DNA of 64,000 nucleotides from an uncultured Lachnospiraceae bacterium (GCA_910585005.1 CAJUCN010000014.1:26479-90478), one strand, 5' to 3'; positions 34,639 through 43,773 are shown, numbered from the stretch's first letter. Program-made: numbers and translations. Notes: generated from the sequence alone by a model not told the origin.

Positions 34639-34703
34639 TGTAAAGCGCGCTTGACACGGAGTGTAAAGTATACTATACTCCATGGTGTAAAGCGCGTTTT
34701 ACA
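34639..34703 (+). promoter_or_regulatory. Strong promoter framed by two matching operators
   Basis: A consensus promoter, TTGACA (34651-34656), 17 bases, TATACT (34674-34679), lies between two copies of one operator. O1 (34639-34656) is TGTAAAGCGCGCTTGACA and contains the -35 box. O2 (34686-34703) is TGTAAAGCGCGTTTTACA, a nearly perfect inverted repeat, over the transcription start. A third partial copy, TGTAAAG, lies in the spacer. The arrangement points to tight autorepression by the HTH protein encoded next. Confidence 0.85.
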
Positions 34704-34734
34704 TTTTTATTATATGAGAAAGGAAGGGGATCTT

Positions 34735-34944
34735 TTGCAGACAAAAATTGCAGAACTTAGAAAAAGGCGGGGAGTGACGCAGGAGGAGCTTGCAGATGCA
34801 GTGAATGTGACAAGACAGACAATCATTTCACTGGAAAGCGGGAAATATAAAGCTTCTCTGATATTAGCCCATAAGCTTGCACAGTTTTTTGATATGACGA
34901 TAGAAGAAATGTTTGTATTTGACAAGGAGGAAGAAAATTTATGA
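34735..34944 (+). CDS. Small XRE-family HTH regulator
   Basis: This 69-residue protein is a single helix-turn-helix domain (KIAELRKRRGVTQEELADAV and TRQTIISLESGK), the type in which a DNA-binding domain alone forms the regulator. The start is taken as TTG at 34735, because AGGAAGGGGA lies just before it and homologues begin at this point; an ATG at 34714 is the alternative. It overlaps the following membrane-protein gene by four bases (ATGA). It probably represses its own operon through the twin operators upstream, with the membrane protein as partner or signal input. Confidence 0.85.
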   Translation: MQTKIAELRKRRGVTQEELADAVNVTRQTIISLESGKYKASLILAHKLAQFFDMTIEEMFVFDKEEENL

Positions 34945-35426
34945 GCATACGGGGAATCTTTTGCCAGACAGCGGCAACAACAAATGAGGAATACCGGAAA
35001 GAGTTAAAGAGTAGAAATATAGGGTTTGGCTTCCTGGCCATAGGCGGGGCTGGTGCAGCAATTATGGCTGGCTTTGCACAAAGCAGAGGAACGGTGGGAA
35101 TACCGGATTATATGCTGGGAGTATACTCGGGGGTTGGAACAGGAATTATGCTGGCGGCGGTTGTTTTGTATGTTAGAAACCATCTGCTGCTTAAGGATGA
35201 GGAGAAACTAAAGAAGAGCAGGTTAGAAAATTATGATGAAAGGAATGTGGAAATCAGGAATAAAGCGGTGCTTGCAGCCGTTAAAGCGCTGCTCATTGCC
35301 TGTTTCGTGACAGCGATGGTGGGAGGTATTTTTTATCCCTATTTGATCAAAGCGTTGATTTTTATGCTTGATGTTTTTTTGTTTGCCTATCTTATCGCAA
35401 ATTCTTATTATAAGAGAAGGATGTGA
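34941..35426 (+). CDS. Membrane protein linked to the XRE regulator
   Basis: This 161-residue protein has four predicted membrane segments in two pairs (about 27-48, 58-80, 112-132, 135-155), with a charged cytoplasmic loop between pairs that contains the conserved-looking ENYDERNVEIRNKA. Such HTH plus four-helix-membrane pairs are widespread in Firmicutes, but the function is not known to me. The ENYDERN-type loop is common in these families. It is translationally coupled to the regulator. Confidence 0.75.
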   Translation: MSIRGIFCQTAATTNEEYRKELKSRNIGFGFLAIGGAGAAIMAGFAQSRGTVGIPDYMLGVYSGVGTGIMLAAVVLYVRNHLLLKDEEKLKKSRLENYDERNVEIRNKAVLAAVKALLIACFVTAMVGGIFYPYLIKALIFMLDVFLFAYLIANSYYKRRM

Positions 35427-35531
35427 GAATTGATTTTGTACCGGAAAGGGTGTATGGTGTCTTTATGGGTAATTTGTGAAGTAGATTATGACGGAAGAAA
35501 AAGGCAGAAGAAACGCAGGAAGGGTTAAACG

Positions 35532-36863
35532 ATGAGTTTTACTTTTTATGAATTATGTTGGTTTTACTTTATCTATTCTTTTATAGGCTGGTGCGGAGAG
35601 GTAAGCATTGCAGCCGTACGGAAGAAGAAATTTATCAACAGGGGATTTGTAAGCGGGCCGTTTTGCCCGATTTATGGAGCGGGGGCAGTGGCGTTTGCCA
35701 TTTTTTTGCCGGAGCTTAAGGGAAACCCATTTTTCCTCTTTTTAGGAGGAATGATCCTTGCTTCGTTTATCGAATTTGCAACAGGGGCTTTGCTGGAGAA
35801 ACTTTTTTGCAAAAAATGGTGGGATTACTCTCATATCCGGTTTAACTTTGAAGGATATATCTGTATTCGCTATTCGCTATTGTGGGGTGGCTTTGCCTTA
35901 CTTTTGACCTATATAGTCAGTCCCTTGCTTTCCGTGTTTATAGGGATGATCCCCGGCTTGGCAGGGACAGTTATTTTGTGGGTATTGACAGCGTTTCTGG
36001 TGTTGGATACGCTGGGAACATCCCTGGCCATAAGAGGGATGCAAAAAAAGGTGGAGCAGCTTGCACAGTTGACAGAAGGAATGGAGCAGGTGTCCAAGAT
36101 CTTAGAAAACGCGATTACAAAGCGGGTCCTAAGGCGTATGGAAAAAGCGTTTCCGGTTATTTCCCCGGAAATTTTGAAGAAGGATGCTGTGCCCAGGCAA
36201 AAGCCTGAAGTGTTTGCAAAGGGATGCAGTTTTTATAAATTGTTTTGCCTGTTTTTTATTGGGGCTTTTTTGGGAGATATAACGGAGACCGTCTTTTGCC
36301 TTGCAACAACGGGACGCCTGATGAGCCGCAGCAGTGTGGTTTATGGACCGTTCAGCATTGTGTGGGGACTTGGCTGTTCTTTGCTTACGGCAGTTTTGTA
36401 CCGGATACGGGATAGAAGCGACTCTTATATTTTTGCGGCGGGAACGCTTCTCGGGGGCGCTTACGAATACATATGCAGTGTGTTTACGGAGTTGGTGTTT
36501 GGAACGGTGTTTTGGGATTACAGCGGATTCCGGTTTAACTTAGGGGGGAGGATCAACTTATTATATTGTTTCTTCTGGGGAATTGCGGCAGTGGTATGGA
36601 TGAAGCTCCTGTATCCGAAGCTTTCGGCCTGGATCGAAAAGTTTCCTATTAAATGGGGAACGGTTCTGTGCAATGCACTGATTTTATTTATGGCGGTTAA
36701 CTGCCTGGTCTCTGCATTGGCGCTGGCACGGTATGGGGAAAGGCAGGCAGCGCAAGCGCAGGGACAGGCGGAAGGTGGTAATGTACTGGAGGAGTTTTTG
36801 GATAGACGTTTTGATGACGAGCGGATGGAGAGGATCTATCCCAATGCCAAGATAGTGAATTAG
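35532..36863 (+). CDS. Putative ABC transporter permease, duplicated CmpB-type (PF06541) protein
   Basis: This 443-residue membrane protein contains two copies of the roughly 150-residue family called putative ABC-transporter type IV. Copy 1 (about 1-150) has FIYSFIGWCGEVSIAAVRKKKFINRGFVSGPFCPIYGAG; copy 2 (about 235-375) has the equivalent FIGAFLGDITETVFCLATTGRLMSRSSVVYGPFSIVWG and the matching WDYSGFRFNLGGRINLLYCFFWG. Between them is a charged helical region (about 165-230). No ATPase or binding protein is adjacent, so the transport role is not supported by context. The start follows GGAAGGGTTAAACG. The tail is rich in A, Q and R and lies in the cytoplasm. Confidence 0.85.
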   Translation: MSFTFYELCWFYFIYSFIGWCGEVSIAAVRKKKFINRGFVSGPFCPIYGAGAVAFAIFLPELKGNPFFLFLGGMILASFIEFATGALLEKLFCKKWWDYSHIRFNFEGYICIRYSLLWGGFALLLTYIVSPLLSVFIGMIPGLAGTVILWVLTAFLVLDTLGTSLAIRGMQKKVEQLAQLTEGMEQVSKILENAITKRVLRRMEKAFPVISPEILKKDAVPRQKPEVFAKGCSFYKLFCLFFIGAFLGDITETVFCLATTGRLMSRSSVVYGPFSIVWGLGCSLLTAVLYRIRDRSDSYIFAAGTLLGGAYEYICSVFTELVFGTVFWDYSGFRFNLGGRINLLYCFFWGIAAVVWMKLLYPKLSAWIEKFPIKWGTVLCNALILFMAVNCLVSALALARYGERQAAQAQGQAEGGNVLEEFLDRRFDDERMERIYPNAKIVN

Positions 36864-36995
36864 GGTACGGTAAAGATATTGTTTCTTAACTTAGGCTTTC
36901 TTAAAACAAGACAGTGTTTAGGCGGTAGAATTGTCTGGTTTTTGGAAAGCCGATTTTTATGTATAATTTATTAACATAAATTTTAAATATTCCTA

Positions 36996-37067
36996 TTGAC
37001 AAAACAATATTATATAGCATATAGTATGTATATCACCAATAATACTATACAACATATAATATTATAT
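36996..37067 (+). promoter_or_regulatory. PadR operon promoter with palindromic operators
   Basis: TTGACA (36996-37001) and TATAGT (37020-37025) are 18 bases apart. TATAGTAT (37020-37027) and ATACTATA (37042-37049) form a perfect 8-bp inverted repeat starting in the -10 box, and ATATAATATTATAT (37054-37067) is a perfect 14-bp palindrome just after. AT-rich repeats of this type fit PadR-family autoregulation. Confidence 0.75.
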
Positions 37068-37099
37068 AATTGAATAAAAACGCAGAAAGGAGAAACGCG

Positions 37100-37423
37100 A
37101 TGGTTTTTAACACAGGAGCAGCGCTGCTTGATGCGATTGTGCTGGCGGTGGTATCCAGGGAACCGGAAGGTGCATATGGATATAAGATCACACAGGATGT
37201 CAGGCAGGTGATAGAGCTTTCTGAATCCACTTTATACCCTGTACTCCGGCGTCTTCAAAAGGATGAATGCCTTGAAGTATATGATATGGAGTGCGCCGGA
37301 AGAAACAGGCGGTATTACAAAGCAACGGAAAAAGGACGACTGCAGCTTAATCTGTACGAAAGTGAATGGAGAAAATATTCTGCAAAAATTAATGGAATAT
37401 TCGAGGGAGGAATGGGCAAATGA
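37100..37423 (+). CDS. PadR family transcriptional regulator
   Basis: This 107-residue protein is a short PadR-type winged-helix regulator (LLDAIVLAVVSREPEGAYGYKI, STLYPVLRRLQKDECLEVYD, GRNRRYYKATEKGRLQL) without a long C-terminal dimer domain. AAAGGAG before the ATG at 37100 decides the start. It overlaps the next gene by four bases. PadR proteins usually repress their own operon until an inducer, often an envelope-acting compound, is present. Palindromes in the promoter agree with this. Confidence 0.94.
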   Translation: MVFNTGAALLDAIVLAVVSREPEGAYGYKITQDVRQVIELSESTLYPVLRRLQKDECLEVYDMECAGRNRRYYKATEKGRLQLNLYESEWRKYSAKINGIFEGGMGK

Positions 37424-38193
37424 GCAGATGGGAATTTATGAGACAACTAGAATCGCTGCTTTCCGATATTTCACCAAATGAGAGGGAGGAAGCGCTTCAA
37501 TATTATAATGATTATTTTAATGACGCAGGCAGAGAGAATGAGCAGCAGGTCATAAAGGCGCTGGGTTCGCCGGCACAAGTGGCTAAAATTGTAAAGGAAG
37601 GGCTAAATGACAGCCCGGGCATGGGTGAGTTTACAGAAAATGGGTTTACCAGAGAGGCTTCTTCAAACCAGAATGCGATTGTGAAGAGAATGCCACAGAC
37701 CAAAGAGACGGGGGAGAAAGCTCAAGGGTATACCAGTAATACAGGGATGGGTTCTGGGCCGTCAGGCACAGGAGGTGATACGCAGGGCGCCGGAACAAAG
37801 AAGGAAAAAGAAGAATTTCCTGTGTGGGCGATCGTACTGATTATACTTGGGTGTATTATCTGTTCGCCGGTAATCCTGGGGGTCGGCGGTGCGGCGCTGG
37901 GAGTGGTGGTAAGCGTTTTTGCCACTGTGTTTGCTTTGATCTTTGGATTTGGCCTTGCAGCGTTTATCCTGCTTATCGTGGCAGTTGCACTGATCGGCAG
38001 TGGATTTGGCTGTGTGTTTTCGGCGCCAGTTACGGCGGTAGGTTTAGTTGGCGGCGGATTGATCTGTCTGGCGATTGGGATTCTTTTCCTGATGCTTACC
38101 GTTTTTTTGGTGGCAAAACTAATTCCTGCTGTGTGCCAGGGAATAGCACATCTATGTAAAAAGATTTTTGGGAAAAAGGAGGCAAAGGCATGA
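37420..38193 (+). CDS. HAAS (DUF1700) domain membrane protein
   Basis: This 257-residue protein has an N-terminal helical HAAS domain (about 1-65, REEALQYYNDYFNDAG and IKALGSPAQVAKIVKEG), then a Gly/Ser/Thr-rich linker (about 65-130) and a C-terminal part with four or five very hydrophobic segments (about 135-245). HAAS domains are thought to be protein-interaction modules next to PadR regulators and may sequester the regulator at the membrane. The gene overlaps both neighbours by four bases, so the three are made together. Detailed function is unknown. Confidence 0.88.
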   Translation: MSRWEFMRQLESLLSDISPNEREEALQYYNDYFNDAGRENEQQVIKALGSPAQVAKIVKEGLNDSPGMGEFTENGFTREASSNQNAIVKRMPQTKETGEKAQGYTSNTGMGSGPSGTGGDTQGAGTKKEKEEFPVWAIVLIILGCIICSPVILGVGGAALGVVVSVFATVFALIFGFGLAAFILLIVAVALIGSGFGCVFSAPVTAVGLVGGGLICLAIGILFLMLTVFLVAKLIPAVCQGIAHLCKKIFGKKEAKA

Positions 38194-39164
38194 ATAAATT
38201 TTTTAAATATGGATTGATTGTGGCTGGAATCTCAATGGCTGTCGGGATTTTATTTGCATTGATCAGTACTATGATAGGCGGAAGAATGATTTGGAGAAAC
38301 CATTCAGAATGGGTTTGGCACAAATTAAGTAAAATTGGTTTTTGGGATGAATTTGAAGACTGGGAGGAAACCCATCATGAAGGCTGGCGTTGGGGATGGA
38401 GAAATGGAGATATGCCTACGGAGTTAAAAGTTAATGGGGTAACACAGGATTTTAATGATATATGCAGTCCTGGCGAAATTCCGGCCCGGGGAATTAAAAA
38501 TCTGGAGCTGACCCTTGGGGCCGGGCAGTTCTTTATCAGGGAAAAAGATACGGACGATGGTGTGATCAGCGTTTTGGTACAGGGAGTAGGGGACTGTGAT
38601 TATTATACAGATGAGGATACGCTGCATGTAGAAAGCTTTAAAGGAAATCATTACCTTGGAGAAGATTTATCGAAAAACCAGATTGTCATTGAATTTCCTC
38701 AAGGAAGTTACTTTGATGAGGTGGAATTGATATGTGGTGCAGGGGTAGCGGAATTGGATCATTTAAATGGAACGGAACTGGAGATAGAAGCAGGTGCCGG
38801 GGAAGTCAGAGTAAATAATTCCAACGTGACGAAATTTTCAGCGAATATTGGAGCCGGGAGAGTGGAGACCAATGGTGTGACGGCGCAGGAAGTTGACTTG
38901 GAAGTGGGAATGGGAGAATGCGTCTATCATGGCGTGGTCTTAAGGGAATTGGATGCGGAATGCGATCTTGGCAATATGGAGATTATGGTCGAGGGTTCTG
39001 AAGAGGATTACAATTATGAGATTGAGTGTTCCGCCGGAAATATTGACATTGGAGGAAGGAGCATTAGCGCGCTTGCTGCTGAAAAGCAGATTTATAACGG
39101 CGCTGTGGGAACGTTTGAATTGTCTTGCAACATGGGGAATATTACCGTAAGTTTTCTGGATTAG
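38190..39164 (+). CDS. DUF4097 beta-strand-repeat protein, membrane-anchored
   Basis: This 324-residue protein has one N-terminal membrane segment (about 7-30) and then an outward region. From residue 95 on, it has short beta repeats of the DUF4097 type with recurring GAG motifs (LTLGAGQFFI, ICGAGVAELDHL, EAGAGEVRVNN, IGAGRVETNG), which form a beta-solenoid. This family includes LiaG/YvlB-type proteins of the cell-envelope stress response. It is the last gene of the PadR-HAAS-DUF4097 operon and is followed by a strong terminator. Confidence 0.9.
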   Translation: MNKFFKYGLIVAGISMAVGILFALISTMIGGRMIWRNHSEWVWHKLSKIGFWDEFEDWEETHHEGWRWGWRNGDMPTELKVNGVTQDFNDICSPGEIPARGIKNLELTLGAGQFFIREKDTDDGVISVLVQGVGDCDYYTDEDTLHVESFKGNHYLGEDLSKNQIVIEFPQGSYFDEVELICGAGVAELDHLNGTELEIEAGAGEVRVNNSNVTKFSANIGAGRVETNGVTAQEVDLEVGMGECVYHGVVLRELDAECDLGNMEIMVEGSEEDYNYEIECSAGNIDIGGRSISALAAEKQIYNGAVGTFELSCNMGNITVSFLD

Positions 39165-39170
39165 GGGTAA

Positions 39171-39212
39171 GGAACTGGTTAACGCCGGATGGTGTTTTCC
39201 AGTTCTTTTTTT
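39171..39212 (+). terminator. Terminator of the PadR operon
   Basis: GGAACTGG (39171-39178) pairs with CCAGTTC (39199-39205), followed by a run of eight T residues. Confidence 0.85.
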
Positions 39213-39289
39213 GGGGATGGAAAAAAGAGATGAACTTTAGTATACTAGCCTTATCAACCTAAGAATAGCAATAAGAGGAGAAAGCGGCA

Positions 39290-41710
39290 ATGGGAATGGA
39301 GTCATATCAATTAGCCTCACAGCCTCTTTGTAAAAAGGAAGCTGTGGTTATAGGAGATTATTACCGGTTTTCGATACTCACGCCGGCATTGATACGGATG
39401 GAGTACAGCAAAAGCGGAGTGTTCGAGGATCATGCAACACAGACGGTATTGAACAGGGATTTTCCGGCGCCGGGATTTCGCGTGGAGGAGAGGGCAGAAG
39501 AAATTCTCATCTGTACGGATTTTCTGGAACTTCATTATGACCGGAAGGAGTTCTCACCGGAAGGGCTTTGGGTGAAAGTATCCGGGGAGGACGGCAGGGA
39601 GAAGATATGGCATTATGGCGATGTGCTGCAGGATCTGAAAGGCACGGTTCGCACACTGGATGAGGCGGACGGGGAGATCCCTTTAGAAAGCGGGATGATA
39701 TCCAGAAACGGATATTCAGTACTTGACGATGGCAGGTCTATGGTTTTGACAGATGACGGATGGGTATGCCCCCGTCCTTGTCAGGCAGCCGATTTTTATT
39801 TTTTCGGATATGGGCACAGATATTTAGACTGTCTGAAAGATTTCTACCATTTGTGTGGAAAAACCCCTCTTTTACCCAGATATGCGCTGGGGAATTGGTG
39901 GAGCCGGTACTATCGTTATACGGAAAAGGAATATAAAGAGCTATTTCACCGGTTTGAGACAGAGCAGGTTCCCTTTTCGGTGGCAGTGGTAGATATGGAC
40001 TGGCACTTGGTGGAGGAAGTGGATCCCAAATATGGCAGTGGGTGGACCGGTTATACCTGGAACAAAAAATTATTTCCGGATCCGAAAGAATTTATGGCAT
40101 GGCTTCATGAGCATGGCCTTAAGGTTACCCTGAATGTTCATCCGGCAGACGGGATCCGGGCTTATGAGGAAGCTTATGAACGCGTTGCCAGGGCGATGGG
40201 GATGGATCCAGGCGAGGGACGGGCAGTGGAATTTGATCCCGCAGACCCGAAGTTTATGGAGGTGTATTTGAAAGTGCTGCATCATCCCATGGAGGAAGAG
40301 GGTGTGGATTTTTGGTGGCTGGACTGGCAGCAGGGCACGGTCACGAAAATACCGGGGCTTGATCCTTTGTGGATGTTGAACCACTATCATTTTTTGGACA
40401 GCAGGTGGAGAGGAAAACGCCCTATGACCTTTTCCCGTTATGCGGGGGTGGGAAGCCACAGGTATCCGGTGGGATTTTCAGGGGACACAATTGTAAGCTG
40501 GGAGAGCCTGAAGTTTCAACCTTATTTTACCAGTACGGCAAGCAACATTGGTTATGGCTGGTGGAGCCATGACATTGGCGGGCATATGAAGGGAATACGG
40601 GATGATGAACTGATGGCGCGCTGGGTGCAGTTTGGGGTCTTTTCACCCATTAACCGTCTCCACAGTACCAACGATCCTTTTGCCGGAAAAGAGCCATGGA
40701 AGTTTGGACGGGATACGGAAGCTGTGATGAAAGAATTTTTGCGTCTCCGTCATAGGCTCATTCCCTATCTCTATTCCATGAACCATAGGGCGGCCAAGGA
40801 AGATCTGCCACTTGTGATGCCGCTCTATTATATGGAACCGGAACAGGAAGAGGCATATGAAGCCAGAAATGAATACTATTTTGGCTCGGAACTGCTGGTT
40901 TCCCCGATTACGGAAAAAATGGACAGGGCTTCTCTTTCGGGAAGAGCAGGAACATGGGTACCGGAAGGGACATGGGCTGATTTTTTTACAGGTATGGTTT
41001 ATCAAGGCGGCCGGGTAATGGAACTTTGGCGGGGAATAGAGAGTATACCAGTACTGATGAAGGCGGGGGCGATCGTACCGATGAAAGATATGTGCGGTTA
41101 TGACAATGGCACGGAAAATCCCCGGAAGATGGAAGTAAAAGTCTTTCCGGCGGCTCCAGGGCATTTTACCTTATGGGAAGACCAGGGGGATACGCCGGTA
41201 GATGCGGAAGAGAACTGGTCGTATACAGAATTGGAAGTTGTGGGAAGGGCGGTAACTTTGGCGGAAGCCAAATGTCAGGATCATTTATCCGAAGTCCGTT
41301 TTATGGTTAAGGCGGCACAAGGGAATCGGTCAGTGATTCCAGGGAAACGGAGATGGAAGATTACATTTGTAGGAGTATGCCAGGCAGCTGTTCAGGTAAC
41401 CATTGGAGGAGCAGAGACAGAAGCAGTTTCTTCCTATTATAATGAGGGGGCGGCTTTGACTGTGGAGGCGCCGGAAACAGAAGTGGGGAAGGATCTGTGT
41501 ATCTCTTTTCCGGAAGGGCTTATTCTTTCTGACGGGAATCGGATACAGCGGTGCTACAGGCTGTTGGAGAAGGCACAGATGGAGTATGGGCTTAAGACAA
41601 AAGCAATGGAGGTGATTCAAAAGTACGGAAAAGGCGCTGTGGATCATTTAGTGGCCTTGGATTTGGAGGGAGCGGTATTGGGAGAACTTCGTGAGTTGCT
41701 TGATGCATGA
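39290..41710 (+). CDS. GH31 family alpha-glycosidase
   Basis: This 806-residue protein has no signal peptide, so it acts inside the cell. GH31 marks are PRYALGNWWSRYYRY, the nucleophile motif FWWLDWQQG with D345, the acid/base D399 in GFSGDTIVSW and WWSHDIGGH. An N-terminal beta-sandwich precedes the barrel and a C-terminal beta region follows. GH31 includes alpha-glucosidases and alpha-xylosidases; the neighbour downstream is a GH120 beta-xylosidase, so alpha-xylosidase or an enzyme for a mixed xylose/glucose oligosaccharide is possible, but the sequence does not decide. AGAGGAG precedes the start codon. Confidence 0.93.
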   Translation: MGMESYQLASQPLCKKEAVVIGDYYRFSILTPALIRMEYSKSGVFEDHATQTVLNRDFPAPGFRVEERAEEILICTDFLELHYDRKEFSPEGLWVKVSGEDGREKIWHYGDVLQDLKGTVRTLDEADGEIPLESGMISRNGYSVLDDGRSMVLTDDGWVCPRPCQAADFYFFGYGHRYLDCLKDFYHLCGKTPLLPRYALGNWWSRYYRYTEKEYKELFHRFETEQVPFSVAVVDMDWHLVEEVDPKYGSGWTGYTWNKKLFPDPKEFMAWLHEHGLKVTLNVHPADGIRAYEEAYERVARAMGMDPGEGRAVEFDPADPKFMEVYLKVLHHPMEEEGVDFWWLDWQQGTVTKIPGLDPLWMLNHYHFLDSRWRGKRPMTFSRYAGVGSHRYPVGFSGDTIVSWESLKFQPYFTSTASNIGYGWWSHDIGGHMKGIRDDELMARWVQFGVFSPINRLHSTNDPFAGKEPWKFGRDTEAVMKEFLRLRHRLIPYLYSMNHRAAKEDLPLVMPLYYMEPEQEEAYEARNEYYFGSELLVSPITEKMDRASLSGRAGTWVPEGTWADFFTGMVYQGGRVMELWRGIESIPVLMKAGAIVPMKDMCGYDNGTENPRKMEVKVFPAAPGHFTLWEDQGDTPVDAEENWSYTELEVVGRAVTLAEAKCQDHLSEVRFMVKAAQGNRSVIPGKRRWKITFVGVCQAAVQVTIGGAETEAVSSYYNEGAALTVEAPETEVGKDLCISFPEGLILSDGNRIQRCYRLLEKAQMEYGLKTKAMEVIQKYGKGAVDHLVALDLEGAVLGELRELLDA

Positions 41711-41744
41711 CAGGATGAGACAACAAGTTAAAGGAGGACATTTT

Positions 41745-43745
41745 ATGGTAATTTATGTGAATGCAGCAGTTTCAAGAGATGGGAACGGCAGTAAGGAAAT
41801 GCCTTTCAAGCACATTAATTCTGCTGCCCAGGCAGCTAAGGCCGGGGACGAGGTTCTGGTAGCGCCTGGAATCTATCGGGAGTATGTGGATCCGAAAAAT
41901 AGTGGAAGGGAAGATGCGCGTATCGTTTACCGGAGCGAAAAACCTCTTGGAGCCGTTATCACCGGGGCGGAGGAAGTGAAGTCATGGGAAATTTACCAGG
42001 GGAATGTGTGGGTATGCCGTATCGGAAATGGGATATTTGGAGATTATAACCCATACACGACCTTTGTAGGTGGGGACTGGTATTTTGCCCCGGTGGTGAG
42101 ACATACCGGTGCGGTATATTTAAACGGCCGCCAGCTTTATGAAACGGAATCCCTGGAAGAATGTATCAAAGGGGAAGTTTGGGAGCCTTCCTGGGAGCCG
42201 GAATATTCTGTTTACAAGTGGTATACAAAGCAGGAAAAGGACGAAACGGTGATTTATGCTAACTTCCAGGGAGTAGATCCTAACAAGGAAAACGTAGAGA
42301 TCAATGTCCGCCGCAACTGTTTCATGCCGTCGAAAACGGGGATCGGATACATTACGTTTAGCGGTTTTCAAGTCAATAAAGCGGCGACTACATGGGCGCC
42401 GCCAGCGGCATACCAGGATGGTATGATCGGTCCCCACTGGTCGAAGGGATGGATTATAGAGGACTGTGAAATCAGCAACAGTAAATGTGCCGGGATCTCT
42501 TTAGGGAAGTATTGTGATCCTGAAAATGACCATTATTTTACCCATAAACATGTGAAAAGTGCGACCCAGATGGAACGGGATGCGGTATGCAGGGGACAGT
42601 ACCATGGATGGCTGAAAGAAAAGGTTGGAAGCCATATTGTGCGCCGCTGCCACATTTACCACTGTGAGCAGGCAGGGATCGTGGGGCGTATGGGATGTGT
42701 GTTCAGTACCATCGAGGATAACCATATCCATCATATCAACAATATGCAGCAGCTTGGCGGAGCAGAGATTGCCGGAATCAAATTCCATGCTGCCATTGAC
42801 GTTGTTTTTCGCAGAAACCATATCCACCATAGTACGATGGGCATCTGGTGTGACTGGCAGGCGCAAGGGACACGGATCACCCAGAACCTTTTACATGACA
42901 ATCATGCACCGGAGAATACGCCTATGGCCCAGGGTGCGATGATGAGCCAGGATCTCTTCATCGAAGTGGGACATGGACCTACCCTGATTGACAACAATAT
43001 CCTTTTGTCTAAGGCATCTGTCCGTATTGCAACGCAGGGAATTGCCTGCGTGCATAATTTGATTCTTGGCTCGTTTACGGCAGTGGGGGGCGGCACCGAT
43101 GCTATGGTAAATGGAGTAAACCAGCCCAGGTATACGCCATATCATATCCCCCACCGGACAGAAGTGGCAGGTTTTATGACGATTCTTCACGGGGATAACC
43201 GTTTTTACAATAATATTTTTATCCAAAACTGGCCGGTAATGAATGGGGAAGTAAAGGAAGATATGGGATTTTCCATGGAGAATAACCAGGTGGTAGGAAC
43301 GGCGGTATTTGACGGATATCCTACATATGACGAGTGGATCCGCTGGTTTGAGATGGATAAACCCGCTGATATGGGGAAACTTGAGAAGTACCATTTTTCC
43401 CATCTTCCTGTCTGGGTAGAAGGGAACGCATATTTTAATGGCGCAAAGCCCTGCAAAAATGAGAAGTCTGCTTTTACGGCAAAGGGGGAAGCGTTTGTGG
43501 AGCTTGTAGAGGAAGAGGGAAAATACATGCTTAAGACAAATATCTATGAGTTCCTTGGAGATTGCCAAAATGGCATCATCAATAGCGATATATTAGGCTG
43601 TGCGTTTGAACCGGAAGAACGGTTTGAAAATCCGGACGGGTCAACAATCCTGTTTGATAAGGATTATCTTGGAGAGCATCGTGGCGTCGCGACGATACCG
43701 GGGCCTTTTGCAAATAAGGAGGCTGCGGGTAAGAGGATCTGGTAA
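41745..43745 (+). CDS. GH120-type beta-xylosidase (right-handed beta-helix)
   Basis: This 666-residue protein has the right-handed beta-helix fold and the landmarks of GH120 as known from Thermoanaerobacterium XylC: YANFQGVDPN, EINVRRNCF, the WAPPAAYQDGMIGPHWSKGW region, CDWQAQGTR with the probable nucleophile D370, and FIEVGHGP with the probable acid/base E407. It would release xylose from xylo-oligosaccharides in the cytoplasm; no signal peptide is present. The loop between the two catalytic residues is about 14 residues longer than I recall for XylC. The start at 41745 follows AAAGGAGG, 34 bases after the GH31 gene, so both are one operon. Confidence 0.85.
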   Translation: MVIYVNAAVSRDGNGSKEMPFKHINSAAQAAKAGDEVLVAPGIYREYVDPKNSGREDARIVYRSEKPLGAVITGAEEVKSWEIYQGNVWVCRIGNGIFGDYNPYTTFVGGDWYFAPVVRHTGAVYLNGRQLYETESLEECIKGEVWEPSWEPEYSVYKWYTKQEKDETVIYANFQGVDPNKENVEINVRRNCFMPSKTGIGYITFSGFQVNKAATTWAPPAAYQDGMIGPHWSKGWIIEDCEISNSKCAGISLGKYCDPENDHYFTHKHVKSATQMERDAVCRGQYHGWLKEKVGSHIVRRCHIYHCEQAGIVGRMGCVFSTIEDNHIHHINNMQQLGGAEIAGIKFHAAIDVVFRRNHIHHSTMGIWCDWQAQGTRITQNLLHDNHAPENTPMAQGAMMSQDLFIEVGHGPTLIDNNILLSKASVRIATQGIACVHNLILGSFTAVGGGTDAMVNGVNQPRYTPYHIPHRTEVAGFMTILHGDNRFYNNIFIQNWPVMNGEVKEDMGFSMENNQVVGTAVFDGYPTYDEWIRWFEMDKPADMGKLEKYHFSHLPVWVEGNAYFNGAKPCKNEKSAFTAKGEAFVELVEEEGKYMLKTNIYEFLGDCQNGIINSDILGCAFEPEERFENPDGSTILFDKDYLGEHRGVATIPGPFANKEAAGKRIW

Positions 43746-43773
43746 GTTCCTGCTTTAATACAGGAGGCTTTTT

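Noticed and set aside
42891..43568. Minus-strand open frame of 225 codons inside the GH120 gene
   Set aside because: It lies entirely within a strongly supported plus-strand gene and lacks a ribosome binding site.
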